Shown: one piece after another, positions 10,791-22,286 of the stretch | Layout of the letters: each line of letters starts with the position of its first letter | Position numbering within the stretch: the stretch's first letter is position 1 | DNA from: Cycas panzhihuaensis | Taxonomy: Eukaryota > Cycadophyta | DNA: 64,000 bases | Assembly: GCA_023213395.1 (NCBI GenBank) | Contig: CM041465.1 | Coordinates: 27,101,741-27,165,740, forward strand | Direction: 5' to 3' | Translations under genes and position numbers: made by a program | Notes under the pieces: model-generated | What the model was told of the DNA's origin: nothing | Databases searched by the model: none | The model's input: the letters and a program-made list of their open reading frames with translations, nothing else

Positions 10791-12947
10791 CTTTTCATCA
10801 TCATATATAGTCGTATAAAGGTTTATTTAATTATTACTTTTTATCAACCTAGTAGCGGTTAATAAAGTAAGGAGGCCAATTATTATACCCTTTTTCCTCT
10901 TTGTTCAATAGGATGTAAATAAAGAATATCTATGTACTAGTAGTTAATGTATATAGTTAGAAAAAGGTGTTAAGGGGGTATAATAACTATAAAACTTAGT
11001 CAAAAAATGATATATAAGCTTAATGATTTTCAGATGAAAAATCTCTAACTTCTTGAAAATTGTACCTTAGATGGATTTGGATCATATGCATGGGTAATAT
11101 CCCATCATTTTGTAAGTTAATCAAGTAATACAAGTGTTTGAGTTATTCATCTTTAAAATTGCAAGAGTACAAAGGAAGGCTAAGTGTTATATGTATTCTT
11201 ATATTTGTGTAATTATAGAGATGAGTGGATGCACTCATATGATAAGTTGTGAGATTAGAAAGGAAGCATTATAAAAGTGATAAGACAAAGGGTCATCTAA
11301 CTTCAAAGTTATATAATGCAAGGAATAATACAAATGCCTCATCTTGTTTTATGTTATAATTTCATAAATTTGGTGATCAAGAGGTAGACTTAGGTGCTCA
11401 TCTCCTAAGACATGGGGAAAATAGTCATGAATATAAAGGCCTTGTCTTATTCACTCTCACATATTCATAAATGAAGGAAAAACAATGGTTACTTCACTCA
11501 ATGGATTATGGATCTATGAAATCAATTATAAGATAAGTAAGGAAGAACTTGGAAAGTATTTATAGATCTAGGCATGTAGGTATTGATCACACATCAAATT
11601 TAGTCGACCTCATGGACCTATTTTCCTTTAATGAGACATGTATTTTATTAGATATTATTCAACACTTTATTGATGAGGAGTTGGATTTTAAGTCATATTA
11701 TGTTTATGAGGGTGTTAACTACTTAATTGATCATGTTAATCATGATGAACTCATTTATAGAGGGACTCCTACAAGTCAAAAAAATATTTAGTGAAAGATA
11801 ATTTTGGCATTAAGAGAAATTCTTGGTAAAACCTTTTGAAGTGGTGATTCCTCTCACTAATAAGCCAAATTTCTACATTTTAAATTACCATTAGGGATGT
11901 TATGATACAAAGAAGAATACAATTATGTTTTCTAAAAGTAGATGCATTCTATTCTAACAATATTTATTGCCACATGTGCTTGAAGTCATTTTTGCAAAGG
12001 ACTAAATGGAAAGGGCCTAGAACTCTTAAAGACTCAGTGCCATTTTTTCTCGTATTTTCACAAAGGTGTAAAAAGAAGAAAATATTCAAATAAAGATTTG
12101 TGAAACTTTGAGATTGCAAAATAAAGAGAATAACAAAGTAGTGGTAGGCTTAAGTGATAAGTTATTCTATAAAGGATTTTCCTTATATCTTCATAAAAAT
12201 GCAGTTCAAATGATGGTGTCTATTTGTGTAAGTGTGAAATTCAAAAATACCTTTAATACACTATTTTGTCAGGGTTTAAGTATTATTATAAGTCATTTTC
12301 AATTATTTTTATAACTAAATTTAATGGAGGGAGATGGCGAACAATGAAAAGTTGAATATGTATATCATTGAAGCAAATTCCACTCTCTAATTAAATTAAA
12401 ACACCTAGGTTTACTATGAGTGTAACCTTTATAACTATTATTTTAAGTTTTGGATATTATTCAATCAAGTAGCATATCAATGTAGCCATGCCTTAGAAAA
12501 GGCAAATTTAACATTTGCAAAGGCACTACCTAAGCTAGAAAAAATCATAATAAATGATAGGTGTCAAGCTTAAGAAGATATAAAAACTAGAACTAAATAA
12601 TTAGACTAGATACTAGGGCATCATATAAAAAATTGAAATTGACTCACCACCCCTAAGTCAAAGATGATGTGGTGGTGAATCAAGTATAATATGGTCATTT
12701 TATACTCTATAACTAATAGGTCTACAAAATCATTTCAAATATCTTGAGTATTACAAACCTTGAATAAGATAAAAAAGACAATAGAATTAAGGAGTAGGAA
12801 TTTTTCGTATGATTGCTTGGTCTAGTTAGTGTATAGTGTGGTTCTAACTTTCTCATTTTATTTTCTTTTTTCTTCTTCTTCTAAATTTCCTTCTCTTCAT
12901 TATAAGATGGTCACACATTAAATTGATAGATAGATATAGCTAAATAG

Positions 12948-13008
<61 letters not shown>

Positions 13009-13229
13009 GGGTTGGGGGTATGGCACAAAAACAAAGGTTAACAAAACTAGCTACCATACTAGGGATCTTTTCCCTAAAGTTTTTTTTTCTTTCTTTTTTA
13101 AATTTTTCATTATACATACCAATGAAATTTGTTATTTTTAAAGTTAGTTGAATCATTTAGGAAGTAATATACCCATTTGTTAAAGATTCAAGATATAAAA
13201 GAAGAGCTACAAAGCTCTCCTTAAGAAAG
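10791..13229. other. AT-rich degenerate DNA, no recognised gene
   Basis: Several short open stretches occur, the longest at 11,549-11,791 (80 codons, no motif I recognise). A purine tract at 10,869-10,883 after the integrase relic could mark an old 3' LTR, but no LTR pair is seen. Frames here are short and interrupted, and I do not call a gene. Confidence 0.45.
12947..13005. repeat. (CATA)n/(TA)n microsatellite
   Basis: A run of CATA units passes into an uninterrupted TA tract ending near 13,004. The open frame that crosses it on the minus strand is an artefact of the repeat. Confidence 0.9.
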
Positions 13230-13816
13230 AAGACCAAAAAGACCTGCTAGCAACCTTAGTTTTATCGAATAAGAAGATTTATTCTTTGATCAAGAATCTT
13301 CAAAATTAGAAGCCTCATTAGAGATGGATAAACAAAATGTAGAATAGAAAAATATTCTCCCCTGGATTTATAATAGCCCTTTGAATCCATTATGTGAGCA
13401 ACATTAGATCCTGATAAGGCCTTAAAAATTTATCCTAAGTTTAACATAGATACAACAATCATAAAAAAGCAACACATAGAAAATTTTCCTATGATGTGCA
13501 TGATTTTTAGCATCATTGAGCCTAAGGCAGCTATTAAGATTTTTATCCATTATTTGTTAGAAAATGCTATTACATAGTTTTATACTTTACCTAATGTCTA
13601 TTTCAATGATTAAAAAGGTTTGATATAAGCATTTGAATCTAAATATAGCAACAAGAAGACTCTTACTACAATAATAAGAGAATTATCAAGCATGGGAAAA
13701 GGAGTAAGGGAAAGTACTACCAAATATATTGAGATTTAAGAGAATTCTCAAGCTAATTAATGTTAAAAACTAACATGTATAAGGTATTTCAGTAGAGTGG
13801 TTTCTAAATGGGCTTG
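13230..13816 (+). pseudogene. GyB gypsy gag, part 1 (interrupted by GyA1)
   Basis: Plus-strand frames read like a gypsy gag capsid: IEPKAAIKIFIHYLLENAIT, then FESKYSNKKTLTTIIREL, equivalent to the common F...y...kt...eL..m..gE, and finally EWFLNGLDP near 13,800. Stops are mostly TAG/TAA. The frame runs straight into the GyA1 target-site duplication and resumes on the other side at 22,287 without a shift, which independently supports the GyA1 boundaries. No LTR of this older element was identified. Confidence 0.5.
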
Positions 13817-13821
13817 ACCCT
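13817..13821. repeat. GyA1 target-site duplication, left copy
   Basis: ACCCT immediately before the LTR start TGTTTCCC. An identical ACCCT follows the 3' LTR at 22,282-22,286. Confidence 0.85.
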
Positions 13822-14168
13822 TGTTTCCCAGCTTCTGGGAATGGATATGGGGTGGTCGACTTAGGTAAGTGCAGGTATGCTTCTCACCTTGTTGATTATT
13901 TTCTTTTGTGATGAATGTATGCTTGCATGTTTTGATCTCGTAGATGATCTTATTGTCATCTACACTTATCTAGCCTGTGACGACTATAGTAGGGGCACAT
14001 TCCCAGTGAGTGTGGCACCCCGGTGGCCGCATCACTTCCCGCATTTATCCCTACTCATCTCAAGACCTGCTTGGCTCATGTCATCTTTGCTCGTATGACG
14101 ACCCGTCGTTGTTTGGTGGACTTGTCATGCCTTTTGAGTCCTATTTTTGCTCCTGTGACTTGTCTGCC
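13822..14168 (+). repeat. GyA1 5' LTR fragment
   Basis: About 350 bp similar to the start of the 3' LTR (19,367 on): TGTTTCCC, GGGAATGGA, a GTAGGGGCA.TC block and TTTGCTCCTGT. It ends where integrase sequence begins, marking the internal deletion near 14,168. Confidence 0.75.
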
Positions 14169-14169
14169 T

Positions 14170-14762
14170 CCTAGACGTCATCCCCTTATTACCCCCAAGT
14201 AAACGGGCAAGTTGAATCTTTCAATAAAATGCTCATTAGCATTCTAAAGAAAATCGTTGCCTAATCTCAAAGGGATTGGCACATCCAACTCCCTTTCGCC
14301 TTATGGGCTTATCATACTTCCATTTGCACGGCTACCGGAATGACTCCATTCTCGTTAGTCTACGAAACTGAGGTGGTACTCCCACTGGAAGTGGAGATCC
14401 CCTCTCTACGGGTTTCCCTTCGAGGCCTTATTGATGAGGAGTCTATCTGCCAAGCTCACCTCCTGGACCTCGAAGCCCTGGACGAGAGGCGCTTAATGGC
14501 TTACTAAGCGAATCTCGCTTCGAAAGCCTGCTTACAAAGGACATACGATAAACATCTTCGTGCCCATCCTTTATGCCTTGGGGACCACATCCTCAAGCTA
14601 GAATACCTTTACAATCGTTTGGCCAAATTCGGGCCCAAATGGGTAGGCCCCTTCGTCATTCTCAAAAGCCTCGATAACGACGCATACAGGATTACTACCC
14701 TGGAAGGCCTAGAATTTGAGAAAGTGGTCAAAGGGAAGTTCCTTAAGAAGTTTTACGTATGA
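14170..14762 (+). pseudogene. GyA1 integrase, C-terminal third
   Basis: The frame starts inside the integrase core at SSPYYPQVNGQVESFN, continues through SQRDWHIQLPFALWAYHTS, MTPFSLVYETEVVLP, LDERRLMAY and AHPLCLGDHILKLE, then WVGPFVILKSLDNDAYRITT, and ends KKFYV followed by TGA (14,760-14,762). It matches GyA2 (39,850-39,201, minus) along its whole length. The DD part of the catalytic triad is absent because of the deletion. In-frame TAG codons sit where GyA2 or the family has Gln or Lys. Confidence 0.85.
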
Positions 14763-15445
14763 TCTTTCTACTTTTTCTTCACATTGCTCCGAAATGAGCC
14801 TAAACTACCATTTTAAATTGTTCCCATTCCTCCCAACCATAGGTAGAATGGTAATTTAAGATGGATTTTCGCTTTGTCTTCTGGTTCCTCCCGCAGAACC
14901 CGTGTTCTCGTATCCTCTCGGGAACCTTTGTCCTCCTATTTGGGCGTTCCCCGACTAGGACGACGCTGTGGAGTATCATCACTCGCTTCTCCTGCCTGTT
15001 GTTTCCTTCGCATATTCCGCTATGCTCCCCAGTGGATGTGCATGTCGCTTTATTTCTAACCTCACACCTCTCGATCACCTCTATTTATGGTGGATGTGTA
15101 TGCTTCTGTTAGACATATAGCCATACATGGAAGGAAATACATGCATATTTACAACAAAATACTTATAACAAAGCATATTTACATCAAAACATTTGCAACA
15201 TTTACAACATACAAAGTAAACCATACATGCTATCTCTATCATACATGATACACACCATCTCATGCCAAAATGGGGTTCTAATTACCCCATATGTATATAT
15301 ATATATATCAAAAATGTCATGGTACATCATGCATGTGGGAAGCTGGGATCCTTGCAGGGGGGGTACAATCATGTGAGCCTACATATGACCCCCTGGAGGC
15401 CCGTGCTTTCCCATCAAAACCATATGTGCATCTCATATGCTAATG
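14763..15445 (+). other. GyA1 spacer between integrase and the antisense PMD gene
   Basis: About 680 bp without a sense gene. Short open stretches on either strand have no motif. Positions 15,120-15,250 hold an irregular repetition of ACAAAACATTTACAAC-like units. It would lie downstream of both the integrase and the convergent PMD gene, so it is a plausible site for transcript ends. Confidence 0.45.
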
Positions 15446-17947
15446 CTATCCCGATCCTGGGGTGCCATCCCCTGGTCTGTATGATCCCTCTCCTGGGGAC
15501 CACATCCCTCCGAGGCTCCTCCTGGGCCTCCGCGAGCTGCTTGCCTCGCTTCCCTCATCCCGAGGTCATCTCGGGGTCGTAGCCGCTGTGTATGTATAGG
15601 TCCAGCTGCTGCTCGACCTCGAGGCCATCTGCACCACCAGCTGATCATATCAGGCATGGATACGATCCCTCTCTCCTCGAAGCCCCTCCTCTGTCACCTT
15701 GAGGCGCTCCTCCAGTACTGCTATGTGGACCCTACTCTTCGCATCTCCTCCTGGTCCACCTTGAGCCACTAAGGCCCAGACTTGTCTGCGCAGCTTGTCC
15801 CGCTCGCCCCTTGCCGTGTCAAGCTCTCACTGCAGCTGGCCCCAGAATGCCATGTGTTCCTGGGACTCCGCAGCCCAGATGTCTCTCACCCTCACTAGTG
15901 GGGCAAACGCCTTCATATGGGCTCCTGCCGACCTGGGCGCATCCTCTGCCTGGATGGGTGGTTGCCCCTCTGTGTAAACCTGAGAGAACATCTCCCTCAC
16001 CATGGACTCCACCAGTCTCTGGACCTCTACTACACCTGCCAATGCAACATGCCATGTGTCAGTGTATATCCTCACTACATACCATGATAAAATAAAACCA
16101 AGTACCTATCTAGATGTCAAATGACTAAGGAAACGATTAGGTCTCACCTGCCATGGCTGTTAGCTCCTTTGCTCAGGCGACATCCTCGTCTCCTGGCCCT
16201 CTGTCGGCTATAGGTACCTCCTCCTTAGGTACCTCCTCTACCTCAACCTCACTCTTAGTAGGGACTGGCTCGACCCTCGCCTCTCCGGATCTCCTGACAA
16301 TCCATAGTCTGCGGCCCTTGGTCTCTGGCATCTTACTCTCCTCAGCAGCTCCTGATGGGCCTGCCCCTCCTCCAGCAGTCTCGGATGGTCCTGCTGCTCC
16401 TCCTGCTGACCGTGATGGACCTGCTCTCTTGCAGGTCATGATGGGCCAACCCCATCTCCCCCATCATCACTGTCATTACCACTATCACCATCGTTATCGT
16501 CATCGTCGTCGTCATTGATGGGCGCTCCTGCTCTGCCCGCTCCGTCGTCACTCTCCTACCTCACTGCCCTATATGGCTCTCCTATATAGTCTGTCAAAGT
16601 GAGAAGGTCGAGTGACGTTGCATCGACCGACCGACAGATATGCACTTGATCCTCTATCCCTCAGAGCCACGTCTACCATCTGTGGACCATCGGGGCCCAC
16701 TCTACTATGGGGTATGGCCTCCTACTGGTGCCACTGCTACAAAATGGTAAAAAAACTAGCACTGCAACAGCATGTTGTAAGAGAATCCTCCCCTGCTGGA
16801 TCTCTGGATGGTGTCTAGCTGTGCGACGAGGTTCATTACAACTAAGGTAGCCTAAACCATCCTCTTGCCGACCTTGCACCGGTGCACTGCATCCACCCAG
16901 CCTCTAGGGATCTCTCTGTAGTTCTATTTCTAGGAAATTCGAAACAGAATGTATAGTACGATTAGCTTCCTCACCCATGGCATCTGTGACATAAGCATAG
17001 TCTGGAGGGCAGCTCCCCTCTGCTCCCACCTATCGGTCCCTGTGCAAAAGCCCAGGCCACCTCTGCATGTCTTGCCTCGGTGCTAGGCAGCGCTCCCAAT
17101 CTCACTGGCCTCCCTGTCGCTGGAACCCCCAAAATCAGCCTGATATCCCTTGGGGTAATAGTGACATCGCCTATACGAGGCAGGTGAAATACGTGCCTCC
17201 TCCTGTCCCAGTGCGACACGATGTCAACCAGAAGTCTCTAGTATAACGTGAACTGGGGTGTCTTGAGGGACTTGCATAGGCCATACCTCTGCAGAGTCAC
17301 CTTGTCCTCTTGGGACGCCATCTCCATGTAGCTCAATATGGGCATGCCTACGTTCTCACAGTTGTCCATCAAGTGGCACTGCAATCATAAAAAATCAGTC
17401 AAGGTCAGCCTCCTAACAGTCATTTATGCTCTTAGCTTCTTTTTTGACTTTCCTACCTGAGTTTATGGGCTGTTTGACCCCTCTTCTATTGTTTTCTGGT
17501 TTTCTGCCTGCGTACTGCTCTAAATTTAGTGGTACAGCTAAATTTAGAGCAGGTCCCGCGGTGATCGCTATCCTATAGCGATCCCACAGCCAAGATTGCG
17601 GTGCCATGATCTTAGCCGCGGTACGAATAGCAACCCCCCTAAAAAGTGGGGTTTCTACCCAGAAAATCTCAAAAATTTTTGTGGTGGACCCTTGTGGGGC
17701 CCACCGGGACCAGGGCTCCCTAATGCCCAGGTCCCCGCCTCTTTCTGGGTCCAATTCAGATTCTGAGAGGCATCCAATTGCCCGTAAGGGGCATAAAAAA
17801 TGCATTAAAATTAACTAAAAAGTAATAAACTTTAAACTTTGAAATGGGGAAGGTTTTGCGAGATCCACTCACTGGGTCTAGCCTGACTGTCGCCATCTCG
17901 TCTCTCTGGTCGTAATGGCTCTCGCTATGCTCAGATCCAATGGTCAA
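15446..17947 (-). pseudogene. antisense plant mobile domain (PMD) gene, three exons, in GyA1
   Basis: It is encoded against the retrotransposon. Proposed structure: exon 1 about 17,947-17,873 (includes MATVRLDP at 17,896), donor GTGAGT; exon 2 17,378-16,148 (acceptor TTGCAG, donor GTGAGA); exon 3 16,035-15,446 (acceptor TTGGCAG), stop TAG. Exon 2 holds the domain: LLVDIVSHWDRRRHVFHLP, then GDVTITPRDIRLILGVPATG, matching the PMD pattern of W...t.tFHlp.GE.tiTl.Dv..llGLpv.G. An Asp-rich low-complexity tract lies near 16,520-16,450. Exon 3 has GQPPIQAEDAPRSAGAH and a charged, coiled-coil-like tail. In-frame stops (one at the exon 2 start of the domain, one after GQLQ) make this copy a pseudogene. 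GyA2 has the same gene with the same introns. The family is known from Arabidopsis MAIN/MAIL proteins and from transposons. Function in the element is unknown. Confidence 0.7.
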
Positions 17948-18589
17948 ATCATCTCCTATGTACCTCTGAAGTCAGGTAGCACTCCGCTACCTAAGGAGTT
18001 GGCTCTGGTTTCGTACGAGAGCTGGTGAAAATGAATCCGATTTTCATTTGTTTTCCTTATATAGGCGGGCCCCCAACAGGCACTTCTCCCGTTTCTGGCC
18101 TCGCGACAGTCGTTGGGACCATCTCGTTGCCCTGATAGCCTTTGCCTTCTAGCCCTATCATCTATTGTGTTCTATTGATACCCCTTTCACCCTCCCTTGT
18201 AAGGGCATTTATAGTGCCTCATTATCGCACTTTTTCCAGGGCCCTTCTACATTGTTTTACGTGCTACTCCCGTGCATGCCTGAGTTTATACTCATTTGGC
18301 TCATTGCGCTGCCCTAGACTCGTTTCTGTAGCTCTTTTTTGCCCCTGGGGTCCCCAAAGGGATTGCTCCCTAGTCTAGGGGCATGTTTTGCTTCCCAAAG
18401 CAACCTTTGGCACTCTAAGGCATCTTTTCTCCGCCCACTCTCAGCCGATGGCCAGATTGCTCGCTCTCGTTCTTGGGTAACGTCATTGCTAGGTCCTCCT
18501 ACCCTTCTCGGCCACCTTTTTTCTCGCCATTCGAGTCTTTTGTTTACTTTCATTACTATTTGTTTACTACCAGAGCTTAGTATTCAGAC
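17948..18589. promoter_or_regulatory. divergent intergenic region between PMD and RNase H genes, GyA1
   Basis: About 640 bp separates the two divergently oriented genes. A CTTATATA motif at 18,056-18,063 (plus strand) has a counterpart at the same place in GyA2 (35,859-35,867, minus). The preceding GTGAAAATGAATC block is also shared. A two-way promoter is inferred from gene arrangement and conservation; there is no transcript evidence here. Confidence 0.4.
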
Positions 18590-19012
18590 ATGTCCCTTTT
18601 TATTTTTACTGATGGTGGAAGTTGCGGCAACCCCGGACCTTCCACCGCTACGTGGATTCTTCATAGCCCCTCCAGACACGATTTCTTGCATTCCAAAGTC
18701 TTCCTTCCTGAGGTAACCAATAACGAAGCTGAGTACATGGCCGTTATTGAAACCCTTACCAATGCTCTCCATTTCCATCATGGGTCCATCATGTTGCTTT
18801 GCAATTCTTAGGTTGTGATGTCCCATCTCACTTAGGTCTACCAGGTGCGATGCCCTCACCTGAGAACCCTCGTGTCTGCTACCAGGTCTCTTCTAGCTCG
18901 TTTCTCATCAATAGATATTTAGCACATCCCTAGGCACCTCAATGCTGAGGCCGACAACCTCGTCCGCATTATCCTTGAGCATCGCCTCCCTCTTTTGGAT
19001 GACCATCCCTAA
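18590..19012 (+). pseudogene. archaeal/bacterial-type RNase H domain gene downstream of integrase, GyA1
   Basis: It starts at a real ATG. The first 73 codons read MSLFIFTDGGSCGNPGPS, then a TNNEAEYMAVIE block and LLCNS. This is the RNase HI fold of bacterial/archaeal type: catalytic Asp in TDGG, Glu in NEAEY, and an Asn where the third catalytic Asp is expected (GyA2 keeps YDS). The frame continues past TAG codons at 18,809, 18,833 and 18,920 to HIPRHLNAEADNLVR, the C-terminal block with the fourth acidic residue, and stops at TAA 19,010-19,012 (140 codons). All three stops could come from CAG. A second RNase H of this type is a known trait of plant Tat-lineage gypsy elements. It would degrade the RNA strand of RNA/DNA hybrids during reverse transcription. 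Confidence 0.8.
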
Positions 19013-19366
19013 GGCTTGCCTGGCCAGCCTGTGCCCGAGTCTCTGGTTGATGTTAGTTAGATGTGTTTGCTCTATTTGTTGGATGCCCTCTTACTTCACA
19101 TTGCACTTCAGTAATGAGGGCATCCCCTTTTACTTGCTTATTTCAGTTACAGGTCGATGTTTAGATGATGCATAGGCAACCCCTACGTTGTCCTCATCTC
19201 TGTCTCCCTTGTCCATGCGTTCTGCCACGACACTTGCCTATGCCCTTGGTCTATGTGCTGCTCATTATTACTTATATATATATATGCATGTGCTACTCAT
19301 ATATTTGATTATCAGCATTCACCATCACGTTACGCTTCCGAGTAGTGAGGCTCTACTGCCAAGGCG
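19013..19366 (+). other. GyA1 region between RNase H and 3' LTR
   Basis: About 350 bp with no domain. The frame after the RNase H stop continues briefly (GLPGQPVPESLVDV). A degraded purine tract (CCAAGGCG) precedes the LTR, where GyA2 has an intact AAGGGGGCAG. Confidence 0.5.
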
Positions 19367-22281
19367 TGTTTCCCACTCGGGAATGGACTCGAGACGCATC
19401 GACGTAGGTATGTTCAGGTATACATTCTTACTTTTTCCTACCCATGCTTGATTAAGATTATTTAGCATAGATTTCTTGACATATGTCTGTCTGCATGCAT
19501 TACTTCTCCACTTGCTCATAATGCATGTGTTTACGGCACACCATCAGCCTATGACAACTTACAGTAGGGGCATTCCTCAGCTAATGCTACACCCCGTATG
19601 GCGTACAACCACCCACATTATCTCCATGGTCTCTGAGGATGTTTCGGTCAGTCCTGTTTGCTCCTGTTACAACATGTTGCTCGCGTTGTAGTCCCTCCTA
19701 AGCCTAATTTAATCCTCAGTTGGGACTCATTTCATTATTTTGGCTACTTGCCCATTACCTGAGCATTCCCCACCGCCCAAATTTCATTTTGGTCTTAATT
19801 TTTACTTCAAAACCTTATGTTTCTGCTCATTTTTCTCTTTTTGTTTCGATCGATACCACTATAAACTTAGTGGTACTGCATTTTGTTTATTCTTGATCTG
19901 CAGAGTTTACTGCATGATATTTGTTTAAAATTTAAAAAAAAGAGAACCACGTGATAGTTTCCATTTTTTTTGCGGAACTGCCACGTGGCATCGATTGATT
20001 TGAGTTGCCCTGACATCCCTAATGTTCACCTATAGTGAACATGGGGATAAAGGGGATTTTGCTCTCCATTCTCAAGATCTTTTGGCCATTTTTCTGACTT
20101 TTCAACTAAAAAACTCACAGAGAAAGACACAATCTACATGCACAGGAACTTGTCATAGAAGAGAAGGACTACTACTAGCTAGATTTGCAAGGCCATTACT
20201 GCCCCCTATAGCTTTCAACAACAAGCCTCATACCTCTTTGCAAGTGCTCAAAGTTCCAAAGGAAACTTCTATCAAAAAGCTTCTCCATAGGGCCAACTTC
20301 CAAGGCTCCAAGTTTGCAAGGATTTTTCCTCATTTGACTCTTGCAAAAACCTGTTATTATCAGCCCTCATACATTAGTTATAGCTACTGTTTCCTAACAG
20401 CAAAGCTCATGCTTGATTCTCCTCCAACAAGGTATTCCTTATTCCTACTTGCAATTTATTTTGTTCTTATTTCTTTTGTGTGTTGATGAATGAAATCCTA
20501 GTTTGTCTAGTTTTCTTTATGTTGTTGTGCTAGATTAGTGATAATCCCATTTTCTTTTGAGGCCTCACTATTTTCTTTAAACCATCCCTTTTACCCCTTC
20601 CTTGGTTAGCCGTTGTAAAGGAGCAATATAAGAGGATTTGAGGGAGGTAGGCGGGGTTCCATCCACCATTGCTACCCTTCTCCCCAAGGGTTCCATCCCT
20701 TATCCTCTTTTCCCTTTACTATTAGTGCTTTCTTAGGAAATAGGTTAAGGGAGTTTAGGGAATCTAGTTGTGGTGTTCAAGTTAGCGTAGGCAACCTGTT
20801 GCCATGCTATTTCTAGAAGTCCCATCTGTTAGTATTGGGCCCTACCTAAGTCCCAAATCTTTCCGTTATTCCTTTCTTTGTTACTTCCTGTTGCTTCACA
20901 ACCTTATTGTCAACCCGTTCCTCCTTCCTGAGTCCCATGGAGGTCCTTCGTGGGTGAGTTAGCCATCCCGAGGCTATACTCTTTTCCCTTTCAGGTGTCT
21001 TTATGGTGTATGGTGGTGAGAATCCTTATTGCATGTCACTATTTTACTTGGCTATATATATTGGTGCTTAGCATAGATTAAAGTTCCATTTGATTTCAAT
21101 ACATATTTTTGGTATATTTCGTGGCCTCTCTTCCTAGAGGAAGGTATTCTTCTCACTTGTTTGCAGGATCTCACATTGGTAGAGCAATACGTGGAACAAA
21201 CCTATTGCAGGTTAGTTCCCCATGTGGTGCATTTCGTTTTTATTTCAAGCTTTCCGTTTCTTTCCATTTATTCACTTTTGCATGTCTAAGGGGAGGTAAG
21301 TAAGCCCCTCTTCCATTGCTTCTGGCAAATACCGCCGATCAATATTGCATGCACAACGAATAGAGTGGAAAGAAGCGGGACTTAAAGGGATGAGCAGTAC
21401 TCCATTCAGGCACCGAATCCAGGTATTCTCCTTGCTCCCTGTATATCCCTTTTACATTGTCATCTTTCATACATTTGCTTGTGTAGTTAGGAACTTATAA
21501 AGGATTAAAAAGGGAAAAGGAAAAGTGCACTTATTTTTACACTGTTTCTTGCTTTGGCTAGCATAGCGTAATGTAGTTAGATTGCTTATGTTGCATTTGA
21601 GTTACCCTCGTCGCACCCCCCTCTATTTTGCATTTGCCTGTACGTTAGTTAGCTACCCTTCGTTCGTTGCCTTCTCATTACCTTGAGAAGATGCAATGCG
21701 TAAGGTGCTTTCTCCTCTTCCCGGCCATCTGAGGGGTAGGAAGGCCTTGCTTTGCACGGCTACCTAGAAGCAACTGGGCACCTTGCAGTTCTAAATCCAT
21801 GCTCCGACACATGGACGCCTTGCAAGGTGAAGTCCTTACTGCATAGTCTAGTTAGCATTACATATTCTTATATCCTTTTTGCTAGATGTAGGGACACTGC
21901 CCCGTAGCGAGCATTTCACCAAGCAACCAAGAAGATCTCATTCATAGGTTGCTTACTTGTCTACCCTTTCCTTGTTTCCCTTTGCTCTAGGGAAACCCTT
22001 GAAGGGTTTTCTCCTTTCCCTTCTGGCCATCCAAGGGTGGGAGGATCCTTCTCCTAGGTCTAATTAGGCTTATCTTTCACCTCCTCTCTTCTCGTTTGAA
22101 GTGGGGAACCACCTCTAGGTAGCTGGGTACCATCCGCAGGTCCCGAACTTGCACTCCAGTGCACGGGGCACCCTGGGTGGTATTTGCCTTACTCATAGGT
22201 CCTTATCTACACTCAATAGCGCCATTGACCACCCTTGTTATCCTTACTCAGTTAGGTAGTTATCCCGTAGATGCGCATCCA
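19367..22281 (+). repeat. GyA1 3' LTR, 2.9 kb
   Basis: The LTR starts TGTTTCCC and ends GCATCCA, homologous (in reverse) to 31,748-34,548 and 53,535-56,300. Shared landmarks include a block near 22,020 (GGCCATCCAAGGGTGGGAGG). A 154-codon open frame at 20,022-20,486 inside it is not conserved in the GyA2 LTRs and is not called as a gene. A GGGGATAAAG sequence near 20,041 sits where the GyA2 LTRs have GGGTATAAAT. Confidence 0.85.
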
Positions 22282-22286
22282 ACCCT
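22282..22286. repeat. GyA1 target-site duplication, right copy
   Basis: ACCCT directly after the LTR end GCATCCA; identical to 13,817-13,821. Confidence 0.85.

Larger units (their letters stand above)
13822..22281 (+). mobile_element. GyA1: internally deleted Ty3/gypsy (Tat-like) element, 8.5 kb
   Basis: Bounded by ACCCT duplications, starting TGTTTCCC and ending GCGCATCCA. It contains the first about 350 bp of a 5' LTR, then abruptly the last third of integrase (14,170), followed by an antisense PMD gene, a sense RNase H gene and a complete 2.9 kb 3' LTR. Everything between (rest of 5' LTR, primer site, gag, protease, RT, RNase H, integrase N-terminus) is missing, compared with the full-length GyA2 in this window. 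It is clearly more GC-rich than the AT-rich DNA around it. It inserted into the GyB gag frame. Confidence 0.88.

Noticed and set aside
12911-13156. 81-codon minus frame with Tyr-Ile run
   Set aside because: Crosses the CATA/TA microsatellite; no domain.
15795-16518. Several plus-strand frames (for example 15,811-16,095 and 16,153-16,518)
   Set aside because: They are shadows of the antisense PMD gene in GyA1. The His/Arg-rich end is the reverse reading of the Asp-rich tract.
20022-20486. 154-codon frame inside the GyA1 3' LTR
   Set aside because: Not open at the equivalent position in either GyA2 LTR and without a motif; probably chance.
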